The notes under the pieces: model-generated
Seen by the model: the letters and a program-made list of their open reading frames with translations, nothing else
Told to the model about the DNA's origin: nothing
The model's database searches: none
DNA from: Sphingobacterium sp. B16(2022)
GTDB taxonomy: Bacteria > Bacteroidota > Bacteroidia > Sphingobacteriales > Sphingobacteriaceae
Assembly: GCF_012030425.1 (NCBI RefSeq)
Contig: NZ_JAAUVN010000003.1
Coordinates: 682,001 to 746,000 of the forward strand
DNA length: 64,000 bases
Direction of reading: 5' to 3'
In this document: positions 45,160 to 53,406 of the stretch, piece after piece
How positions within the stretch are numbered: position 1 is the first letter of the stretch
Layout of the letters: every line of letters begins with the position of its first letter
Position numbers and translations under genes: made by a program

Positions 45160-45693
45160 TTAAAAACCAACTTTTTTAAGGTTTACTCTTACTGATTTTA
45201 AACTGATAGAGAGCTTATTACGAATTGTTTTCTCGGAAAGATCCAGAGCAGATGCAATCGCATTATTGTCCAGCCCATCTTTAAATTTAAGTACAAACAG
45301 ATCTTTACTTTTGGAAGGAAGTTTTGTAATGATTTCATCTAGTCGCTGATGTAAATCTTTATACAGGATGTCTTGATCGGATTCCTGATCACCGATAATA
45401 TCAACATCACTAAGATTCGTATTATCGTCTATATTAAGTCTTTTTTTGATTTCATGGAAAGCAGTATATTTTACTGCCCTTTTGAGATAATTTTCGATAT
45501 TTTCAATATGTCGTTCACTTCTTTTATCCCACAGGGAGACAAACACATGTTGTACAATATCTTCAGCTAACGATTGATCATGGACAATACAGGTCGCATA
45601 TGCTAGCACCTGATCCCAATAGCGTTTATAAATCAATTCGAAACATTTCTCATCAATTGATTGACAATCTATTAAATTCTTTTGAACGTCCAT
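45160..45693 (-). CDS. ECF-type RNA polymerase sigma factor
   Basis: A 177-aa sigma-70 family factor of the Bacteroidota ECF type. Region 2 (~20-90): ELIYKRYWDQVLAYATCIVH and AEDIVQHVFVSLWDKR. Region 4 (~118-170): KLPSKSKDLFVLKFKDGLDN then IASALDLSEKTIRNKLSISL. No FecR-type anti-sigma is adjacent. It probably controls the receptor operon 276 bp downstream on the same strand. A full consensus promoter lies 18 bp before its start. Confidence 0.9.
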   Translation of the reverse strand: MDVQKNLIDCQSIDEKCFELIYKRYWDQVLAYATCIVHDQSLAEDIVQHVFVSLWDKRSERHIENIENYLKRAVKYTAFHEIKKRLNIDDNTNLSDVDIIGDQESDQDILYKDLHQRLDEIITKLPSKSKDLFVLKFKDGLDNNAIASALDLSEKTIRNKLSISLKSVRVNLKKVGF

Positions 45694-45710
45694 ATCGTAT
45701 GATTACTGGA

Positions 45711-45741
45711 CAAATTTAATCTTATTTAGATACAATCCAAA
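45711..45741 (-). promoter_or_regulatory. Promoter of the ECF sigma gene
   Basis: TTTG (45738-45741) - 19 bp - TAAATTTG (45711-45718) on the minus strand, a full match to the Bacteroidota -33/-7 consensus, with the start codon at 45693. Confidence 0.75.
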
Positions 45742-45999
45742 TAATAATTTAAAATTTACTTAAACAAATTATGAGCTTAATATCGACCATTTCGAATTGC
45801 AAATTAAGAAGATATCAATACCTTAATACGCTTTTTTTAAAACTTCATTCTCTTTTTCAAAGCTGTTATTCTTGTAAATGATAATTCAACTTTTATTATC
45901 ATAAAACTCACTAAATAATCAATTTTTGAAGTAATTTTAGCGAACAACTTGTAGATCCTATCACTCAAAGACTCGTGCGCGAATGCTATTCTCATCCAC

Positions 46000-46090
46000 C
46001 CTTGCCTAATTACTAAATACTAATATCTAAATACAAAGCTTCTAACAAACTAACCTTCTAACTTTCTCACCCCCTAACCTTCTCATCATT
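46000..46090. repeat. Degenerate CTAAC tract
   Basis: CTAATTACTAAATACTAATA followed by CTAACAAACTAACCTTCTAA-type words. The rest of 45742-46182 shows no gene. Confidence 0.65.
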
Positions 46091-46182
46091 CCACAGCAAC
46101 ATTTCATTTTAATAAAGAAAAATATTATCTTTAATATTCGCATTTATGAACTTATTCTATCAACTAATATTTTCAGTACGAT

Positions 46183-47352
46183 TTGAATCCAACACAAGAA
46201 GAAATCATCGCAGAAGCTTTTTCGATCGTGAACGAATTTTACACTAAAAACGGAAGAACTCCCGTACGTCGTGAAATGGAAAACCTCAATACGATGAGCC
46301 GCCGTTATTTTGGCACCTGGAACAATTTTATTGCAGCCGCAGGGCTACAGCCTAACGTAAAAAAAACAGAAGCTATCGTCAAAGCTGAACTATTGGCCCA
46401 ATTACATGATTTCTATCAAACGAATAAGCGCATTCCCATGCGCAGAGAATTTTCTTCAAAATCGGGAAGCATCCATAAATATTTTGGATCCTGGAATAAA
46501 TTTATCATTGCAGCAGGATATGATGCAAATGATAGACGTATCCCTTCGAAAGGGAAACTAAAAAACTCCTTAGTCCGGTATTACATCAAACACCAGCGGT
46601 CGCCTGCGATCTCAGAATGTCTAAAAAGTAATGGACTTTATAATGATCGGTCTTATTTGACCCATTTCAATGTCAGCACCTGGGCTGATGTATTGGAATA
46701 CGTTGGATTACCACCATACTTCAGGATCACTACGCTGACCGAATCAGAAGCAAAAGAAAAGGTTATTAAACTGATCAAAAAGCATCGGATTAAATATATA
46801 AAAGATTATCAACGTTTAAAACCAGAAAACTATCCTTCGGCATGGTACGTGAAGGAAAAATTTGGGTGGAATAACTTATGCTATATGGCTGGGACGAAAA
46901 TCCCATTAACGAAATTCAGTATAAAAGATCATTACCTTCTATTGGCCAAGAAATTAGGAAGAACGCCCACAGTAAAAGAACTAGAAGCTAAAATGGGTGC
47001 AACTTCAGGTGCTATGACCTGGAAGCTTAATCAACGTTTAAATGATTTTATTCATTCCATCGGTCAGACACCAGCCCATAAAACCCCTCAGCGCTGTAAG
47101 CTCAGTAAAAAACAATTGGCAGAGCTTTACAAGACAGCAAGTATTCTGCATGGTTTTGAAAATGGTATCCCGCGTAGTAAGCTGCTAGAACTGACAGGAT
47201 ACTCCAGGGAAGTTTATGAAAAGCGGTTTCATTGCATGGGCGGCCTCCGTCTGGTTTGCGGTTTTGAATTAAATGCCAAAGGTCAACGGCACTATACCGA
47301 AGAGGAATTACGCAACATCTTGAAAAAACCAAAATATGTCAGACAACGTTAA
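46183..47352 (+). CDS. Protein of tandem homing-endonuclease-associated repeats
   Basis: A 389-aa protein starting at TTG; an upstream stop at 46165 leaves no ATG, and the first ATG (46276) would cut into repeat 1. It consists of five or six ~50-residue units ending in motifs such as RRYFGTWNNFIAAAGL (repeat 1), HKYFGSWNKFIIAAGY (repeat 2) and VKEKFGWNNLCYMAG (repeat 4), the pattern of the HNH-associated repeat (PF18780-like). That repeat binds DNA in homing enzymes. No nuclease catalytic domain (HNH, LAGLIDADG, GIY-YIG) is visible, so this looks like a stand-alone DNA-binding array. It is convergent with gldN. Confidence 0.7.
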   Translation: MNPTQEEIIAEAFSIVNEFYTKNGRTPVRREMENLNTMSRRYFGTWNNFIAAAGLQPNVKKTEAIVKAELLAQLHDFYQTNKRIPMRREFSSKSGSIHKYFGSWNKFIIAAGYDANDRRIPSKGKLKNSLVRYYIKHQRSPAISECLKSNGLYNDRSYLTHFNVSTWADVLEYVGLPPYFRITTLTESEAKEKVIKLIKKHRIKYIKDYQRLKPENYPSAWYVKEKFGWNNLCYMAGTKIPLTKFSIKDHYLLLAKKLGRTPTVKELEAKMGATSGAMTWKLNQRLNDFIHSIGQTPAHKTPQRCKLSKKQLAELYKTASILHGFENGIPRSKLLELTGYSREVYEKRFHCMGGLRLVCGFELNAKGQRHYTEEELRNILKKPKYVRQR

Positions 47353-47363
47353 ATACAAGACAT

Positions 47364-47400
47364 AAAAAAAGCATTCTCAAAAATTGAGAATGCTTTTTTT
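47364..47400. terminator. Bidirectional terminator between the repeat protein and gldN
   Basis: AAAAAAAGCATTCTCA pairs with TGAGAATGCTTTTTTT around a short A-rich loop. It shares the GCATTCTC core with the terminator at 224-263. Confidence 0.9.
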
Positions 47401-47423
47401 ATGTTTTTAGTATTAAGCTAAGC

Positions 47424-48374
47424 CTATTTTTTCTTTACTTTTTTCTGTTTCTGAGCATTGGGAATAAACTCTTCCAAGTTTTCTTCTTTCACCCCCTTAG
47501 GGCTTGTCCACAGTTTCTTTTTATATGCATCGATCTTTTGTTCGATCTGTTGCGCATCTTGCGCCTGCTGTGCTTCATCACCTAATTTTAAAGCTCCGGC
47601 AGATGATTCACGGATGATGGTACTTGCATATTTCTTTTGAACGAATAAATCATCCATCGTCATATCGTATAGACCCTTATCCGGATCTGTAATATCAACT
47701 TTAACCAGACTGTAACGTAACTGCGGGAAATACAACCAAAATGCAGGAGTAGAACCGACCGATTCCGCAAGTTCAGCCGAAGTTGTGATATTCATTAGCG
47801 GAGCTACGCCGATAATACGGCTTTCCAAACGGCTACGCTGTTTATCAAAAAAGATATCTTCTTTAATGCGGAATTTCGTTACGCGGGTCGGATCAAATTC
47901 ATTTAAAGTCATCTTTGAATCGATCTGGTTTCCCTCATCATCAAAAATTGGAACCAATACACTATCCGTAAAACGGGCCATACCTTCGTTGGCACTCATT
48001 CTTCCTTTAAAAGAATCATCATCTGGACTATATAGAGATAACTTGCCCGTTTCGATAGATTTCATAATGATCTCTATTAATGAATTACCAGGAGTAGCAA
48101 GTAATGCATTTTTTTCATCTTTCAGATCAATATCACGCCACACTCGCTTATAAAAGCGAATATTTTTCATGTTAATTTCCGGATAAGCGAAAGGAACCGC
48201 ATCTTCCAGGTTATTGGCCTGATAAAAACCATCCGTTGTCGGTATGGTATCCATTAAAACTTCTCCTTGTACGGCAGTTGTAACCTGTTGCGATTTCAAA
48301 CTATCCGGTATTTCTTGTTGCGCAAAGACCGGTATAAATCCTAAAGCCATTGCCATTGTTATAAATATCTTCAT
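47424..48374 (-). CDS. gldN: GldN, type IX secretion system ring protein
   Basis: A 316-aa protein with a signal peptide (IFITMAMALGFIPVFAQ), the GldN/PorN features NIRFYKRVWRDIDLKDEKN, FRIKEDIFFDKQRSRLESRI and GVAPL, and a basic Lys-rich C-terminus. GldN is periplasmic and forms, with the lipoprotein GldK, the ring under the outer membrane in type IX secretion. It follows gldK by 13 bp. The usual gldL and gldM genes, which normally lie between gldK and gldN, are absent here. Confidence 0.92.
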   Translation of the reverse strand: MKIFITMAMALGFIPVFAQQEIPDSLKSQQVTTAVQGEVLMDTIPTTDGFYQANNLEDAVPFAYPEINMKNIRFYKRVWRDIDLKDEKNALLATPGNSLIEIIMKSIETGKLSLYSPDDDSFKGRMSANEGMARFTDSVLVPIFDDEGNQIDSKMTLNEFDPTRVTKFRIKEDIFFDKQRSRLESRIIGVAPLMNITTSAELAESVGSTPAFWLYFPQLRYSLVKVDITDPDKGLYDMTMDDLFVQKKYASTIIRESSAGALKLGDEAQQAQDAQQIEQKIDAYKKKLWTSPKGVKEENLEEFIPNAQKQKKVKKK

Positions 48375-48387
48375 CTGAATTTATATT

Positions 48388-49680
48388 TTAAAATTTTCTA
48401 GTCTTACTTTGGATCGTTGGCATCTCAAATGCCGACATCACGCAACGGAAACCGATGTATGAATGCGGTTCATAGTCCACTGAATAGTTACGGGTATCGG
48501 TATTCAATTGCTCACCATTATCTTTCCATGAACCACCACGTACGACCTTTCTTTTCAGTGCATCAGCATCTTTCTCATCTGCATCATATAAAAGAGCAGG
48601 ATTTAAATCGTTTACAAAAACCATTGCAGAAGGACTGAAAGCATCTAATGTCCATTCCGAAACATTACCGGCCATATTATAGATTCCAAAAGCATTTGGC
48701 GTATAAGACTTTACCGGAAGGGTGAAAGTTGCTCCATCACGAGAATAGGTACCATCCCCCTGCTTAAAGTTTACTGCAAGCTTTTCTTTACCTTCAGATC
48801 CATCGATTGTCATGCGTTTCGTTGACGAAGTATCACGGGGGTCCAATTTACCTTCAGCGGCATATTGCCATTGCGCTTCCGTAGGAAGACTTAAAGTCAA
48901 TTGGTAACCGCTCAAATACGAGTTTTTCATTAAAGTTGCCATAATTTCTTTACCTCTCCAGTCAGTAAATGCACGTGCCTGTCTCCAAGTGACACCCACT
49001 ACCGGGTAATAATCAAAAGATTGATGTGTAAAATAATTGACATCAAGGGAAGCGAGTTGTGCATTTGGAAAATCAGAAGACCAGATTTCTTCAACCGGCA
49101 TCACTGGAACCGTATCGGTCACATAGACCTTTTTAATGTTCCCTTTTGTCTTTTGATAAGAAAAACGGTAGCGTAATACCTCTGGATTTAAAGTGCGCTG
49201 AGAACCTCTCATTTCGATCATTGGCGCTAAGCGCTCACGGATAGTGGGATCATTGCTTTTCCAAATTGGAGAAGCTTTCTTTACCTTTTTCCAATTAATT
49301 CTTCTCTCAGTTCCTTGTTCACCAGTCTCTAAAAAGTACTGATCATCCTGTAAGTAATCCGTTACGGCAATCGAATCTGCTACCCAATTGATAAATTCAC
49401 GGTATTGTTTATTGGTCACTTCTGTTTCGTCGATAAAAAAAGCACTTAAGCTTACGTTTTTACCTGTATCAGCAGTGTCAAGGGAGCTTTTAAAAAGTAT
49501 CGTTCCAGAAGGTACATAAACCATTCCCGGAGGCGCTGGCATTTCGCCTGCACGGAATGCGGAAACTTTCGGTGCTTTATATATGGATGAGCTTGATTTA
49601 CAAGCCTGCATAGACACTAAAACTGCTAAAATAAACAGCCCGAATGTAAATGTCGGATAGTGTTTTCTCATTTTAATCAT
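48388..49680 (-). CDS. gldK: GldK, type IX secretion system lipoprotein
   Basis: A 430-aa lipoprotein (lipobox LVSMQACKSSSS) with a formylglycine-generating-enzyme-like (SUMF1) fold: PPGMVYVPSGTILF, FFIDETEVTNKQYREFINWV, NVSEWTLDAFSP and the C-terminal VVRGGSWKD ... SYIGFRCV. This is the GldK/PorK family, which uses the fold structurally, without the enzyme's catalytic cysteines. A shorter start at the fourth codon is possible. It lies between an outer-membrane barrel gene (46 bp upstream) and gldN (13 bp downstream). Confidence 0.9.
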   Translation of the reverse strand: MIKMRKHYPTFTFGLFILAVLVSMQACKSSSSIYKAPKVSAFRAGEMPAPPGMVYVPSGTILFKSSLDTADTGKNVSLSAFFIDETEVTNKQYREFINWVADSIAVTDYLQDDQYFLETGEQGTERRINWKKVKKASPIWKSNDPTIRERLAPMIEMRGSQRTLNPEVLRYRFSYQKTKGNIKKVYVTDTVPVMPVEEIWSSDFPNAQLASLDVNYFTHQSFDYYPVVGVTWRQARAFTDWRGKEIMATLMKNSYLSGYQLTLSLPTEAQWQYAAEGKLDPRDTSSTKRMTIDGSEGKEKLAVNFKQGDGTYSRDGATFTLPVKSYTPNAFGIYNMAGNVSEWTLDAFSPSAMVFVNDLNPALLYDADEKDADALKRKVVRGGSWKDNGEQLNTDTRNYSVDYEPHSYIGFRCVMSAFEMPTIQSKTRKF

Positions 49681-49726
49681 AATTGCGGTTGTTATTATTT
49701 ATAGAAGAGTATGTTTTATTATCAAA

Positions 49727-50410
49727 TTAGTTACGGTTGAAAAAGGCATATTTCACACCAACAGTCATAACGCCATATTGATCATTATTTTTATTCATGA
49801 CGCCATCCAGATTATCATTAAAACTAAGACCGTGTTGGTAGTTTACATTTACTGCCCATTTTGGACCATATAAGGTACGTCCAAAAGGAATATCTACACC
49901 AATATTTAATGGAACGACGAAATGAATGCCAGAACGATCATCTGCAATTTCTCCTCCAATATTCACGACAGCATCTCTGTAGGTCGTTGTAAAATCAGTT
50001 GAAATCCGATTTTTCATTAATCCAGCGCCAGCTCCGATATAAACATTAGATAAAATACGTTGAAACGTACTCGCTCCTAAAGTATAATAGCTATAATTAT
50101 CGGGCAGATCCATAAATTGACCTAATCTTAACTTTGCGTTCACGTTACCTGCATAATAGCTATTCTTAAACGAATTATCGCCACTGTTACCCGTCAATTC
50201 ACCTTTCTGAGCCTGCAATCCGACAGATACAAATGGGGTTAATAAATAATCCCCTTCTCCGTACCATGCAAAATTTACTTTTGAATTCTTCAGATCTGTC
50301 AAGCCAAAAGAAACTCCTGCACCAGCACCTATACTGATAGGACGGGAAAACTGGGCTGAAGCAGTCGCAAGACAGCCAGACATAATAAGGGTAAAAAATA
50401 GTTTTTTCAT
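49727..50410 (-). CDS. Outer-membrane beta-barrel protein upstream of gldK
   Basis: A 227-aa protein with a signal peptide (FFTLIMSGCLATASAQ) and amphipathic strands of an OmpA-type barrel (ISIGAGAGVSFGLTDLKNSK, VYIGAGAGLMKNRIS, MTVGVKYAFFNRN). It is too short for PorP/SprF, which usually come before gldK, so it may be a different barrel associated with the type IX machinery. It is co-directional with gldK, 46 bp upstream. Confidence 0.75.
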   Translation of the reverse strand: MKKLFFTLIMSGCLATASAQFSRPISIGAGAGVSFGLTDLKNSKVNFAWYGEGDYLLTPFVSVGLQAQKGELTGNSGDNSFKNSYYAGNVNAKLRLGQFMDLPDNYSYYTLGASTFQRILSNVYIGAGAGLMKNRISTDFTTTYRDAVVNIGGEIADDRSGIHFVVPLNIGVDIPFGRTLYGPKWAVNVNYQHGLSFNDNLDGVMNKNNDQYGVMTVGVKYAFFNRN

Positions 50411-50611
50411 TGTATAAGTTGATTTGTTATTAGAAACGAAATTTTAGGTCACATTGTTGTTGCAATTGCAAAAATTGGATGCAGACCAAACTCTGTTTTT
50501 CATGGAGGTTCATAGCAATTTTTGAGCCATATACATGATTACCGCTTATTAAATTTCAATATTGAACCAATATATCCAACCTTGTAAAGCATAATAATCC
50601 CTAAAAAAAGC

Positions 50612-50619
50612 TATTTTTG
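50612..50619 (+). promoter_or_regulatory. Candidate -7 box of the nucleotidyltransferase gene
   Basis: TATTTTTG fits TAnnTTTG and lies 25 bp before the ATG at 50644. It overlaps an alternative start at 50617, which argues for the later ATG. No -33 TTTG at normal spacing. Confidence 0.45.
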
Positions 50620-50643
50620 ATCTATAAATATAAAAAAGAAAAT

Positions 50644-51744
50644 ATGGACATTCGACATAAGGATATTTTTTTTCAGTTATTACGTATCGGACTATGGGGT
50701 AAAGAAACACTTTTGTTATCGCAGCCATTAGCTGAGGCGGATTGGATAAAAATCCGAGCGTATGCCATTAATCATACCTTAGAAGGTCTTATATATGATA
50801 GCTTTTCTTATTTAGAAGAGGATCAGCTACCTCCGCAGTCATTAAGAATAAAATGGACAGTTAGGGTCGATCAAATAGAACGTCACAATAGCAAAATGAA
50901 TGAAGTGATTGCCGCGCAATATACGTCATTTACCAAACAAGGCCTTAAACCTATTCTGCAAAAAGGGCAAGGCGTTGCAGCGTGCTATAAAGTCCCTCAG
51001 CATCGTATTTCAGGAGATATCGACTGGTATTTCGAAGATCAAGGTTATGCACAAGCACGGGAAATACTGAAAGACAAAAAAGTAGAATTTCAAGATACAG
51101 CAGGATTTAGTTTAGATTATGATTGGAAAGGTATCCATATTGAGCATCATAAAAAGCTTTTTGATATCCGCAGTCCTCTCAAAAGCAATTTGTTGAAAAA
51201 GCTTGAAAATAGTTATAAAAACCAGCAACAAGAGCTGACCATCAATGCTACTTCGATTAAATTACTCGCTCCAGAATTACAATTGCTACAGGTGAATGCA
51301 CATATTTTAAAACACTTGATCACATTTGGTATTGGACTAAGGCAATTATGTGACTCTGCGCGCTTATATGCACATGTATCAACACAGATCGATCCGCAAG
51401 CATTAAAAAACATTTATCGAGCTGCCGGAATATTGGACTGGACACATCTACTACACCAGATTTTGGTAAACTATTTAGGTCTACCTAAAGAATCACTACC
51501 CTTTCCATATCCCGATAACTGCGATGCAGGCTGGATGATGGACGAAATTTGGTATTCCGGAAATTTTGGACAGCATGATGAGCGCTTTGAAGGTGGAAAA
51601 ATATCCGTAATATCCGTCCATCCGGAAGGAGCATATCGAATGTGGTTAAATTTTAAACGCTATTTAAGATATGCTCCGCAGGAAGTACTCTTTTTTCCTA
51701 TCGTTCATACCTATTCCAAATTTCTGGGAATAGATAACGATTAA
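50644..51744 (+). CDS. Nucleotidyltransferase family protein (NTP_transf_5-like)
   Basis: A 366-aa protein from the ATG at 50644. It fits the putative nucleotidyltransferase family (PF14907 type) of Bacteroidota surface-polysaccharide loci: TSFTKQGLKPILQKGQGVAA, then RISGDIDWYFE (catalytic-type G-D-I-D, metal-binding Asp pair) and DWKGIHIEHHKKLFD. The C-terminal half is helical. Its substrate is unknown. It reads toward the EPS cluster from the other strand and ends 26 bp before the (CTAA)27 array. Confidence 0.75.
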   Translation: MDIRHKDIFFQLLRIGLWGKETLLLSQPLAEADWIKIRAYAINHTLEGLIYDSFSYLEEDQLPPQSLRIKWTVRVDQIERHNSKMNEVIAAQYTSFTKQGLKPILQKGQGVAACYKVPQHRISGDIDWYFEDQGYAQAREILKDKKVEFQDTAGFSLDYDWKGIHIEHHKKLFDIRSPLKSNLLKKLENSYKNQQQELTINATSIKLLAPELQLLQVNAHILKHLITFGIGLRQLCDSARLYAHVSTQIDPQALKNIYRAAGILDWTHLLHQILVNYLGLPKESLPFPYPDNCDAGWMMDEIWYSGNFGQHDERFEGGKISVISVHPEGAYRMWLNFKRYLRYAPQEVLFFPIVHTYSKFLGIDND

Positions 51745-51770
51745 TATTGAAGTTAGAAAGTGAGAATGGT

Positions 51771-52304
<534 letters not shown>

Positions 52305-52315
<11 letters not shown>

Positions 52316-53261
52316 ATTTTTTGATGATGTAAGTTTTTAATATCAGATAAATGGCGCTCAACCCCACTAATAAACTCACTGCAAATATAATTTGAACCAT
52401 TGCTTCCTGATCCGAAAATTGGATTACTAATAATCCGATTAGTAACTGGATCAATCCATAACAGAAAGAAATCACCAATTTATTCACCTTAGCTTCATTC
52501 CCTAAAAATTGATACAGATGCGATCGATGGGCTTCAAAGATATTTTCTTTACGCAATAAGCGACGTACGATTGTCCAGACGGCATCAATACCATATACTG
52601 ACAAAAATAAGATATAGATCAAATTTCCGGTTTGGATAATTAAAGCACCAAGTGCAAATAACAGAACAAAAGCAATCGCAACCGCCCCCACATCTCCTGC
52701 AAAACATTTTGCTTTGTTTCGGAAATTAAAAAATGCAAAGACCAATACACCAAGTAACGTATACGAAAGTAAATCTTGTTGGATAAAATTGAGCTGATGA
52801 TTGACAATCATTAATAGCGCCCCGACAGCCAAGCTATAGCAAGCGGTAATGCCATTTATGCCGTCCATAAAATTATAGGCATTGATAACACCGACGACAA
52901 TAATAAAAGTAATCAGCAGATAGTACCAGGGCATACTGAAGAGGTCCAATTGATAGGTCATCAATAGGACAGAACTAAAATGAATAACCAAACGAATTTT
53001 GTTGGACAATGTAAATACATCGTCCAAAAAAGAGACTGCAGTCATTAACGTTAGACCCAAGAAAAAGTAAGGATATTGAAAACCTGACAGGATAAAGTAG
53101 ATGAATGCACCAAAATAAAAAATGATGCCACCACCACGCAAAGTCACTGTACTATGCGATGAGCGCTCATTTGGTTTATCAATAATATTAAAACGGTCGG
53201 CGACTTTAAAATAAAGAAGCTCCAGAACAAATAATATGATAAGGACAATTAAATAATTCAT
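52305..53261 (-). CDS. MraY/WecA-like undecaprenyl-phosphate glycosyl-1-phosphate transferase
   Basis: A 318-aa membrane protein with about ten hydrophobic segments. The family motifs are FNIIDKPNERSSHSTVTLRG, AVSFLDDVFTLSNKIRL, NAYNFMDGINGIT and AKCFAGDVGAVAIAF, all in the order known for WecA/WbpL-type glycosyltransferase family 4 initiators. It starts the polysaccharide repeat on undecaprenyl phosphate at the inner membrane. The downstream gene overlaps its end. Confidence 0.92.
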
Positions 53262-53349
53262 TGTTATAAGCAGTAGGTTAATATCGGCAGTCCGTGTTAT
53301 GCTGAACGATATATCAATGTAAAAATAGCGTTAATATCCATTGATGGAT

Positions 53350-53392
53350 CTAAAAAAATTGGCGCAATTCTACAAAGAAATGCGCCAATTGA
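53350..53392 (-). terminator. Terminator after the Wzc-like gene
   Basis: AATTGGCGCA (53357-53366) and TGCGCCAATT (53381-53390) form a perfect 10-bp stem with a 14-nt loop; the minus strand continues into seven T. It ends the wza-wzc transcript 17 bp after the wzc stop. Confidence 0.88.
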
Positions 53393-53406
53393 TATTGAAT
53401 TATAAT

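Noticed and set aside
47102..47332. 76-codon minus frame opposite the repeat protein
   Set aside because: Shadow frame; the plus strand holds the repeated FGxWNxF pattern.
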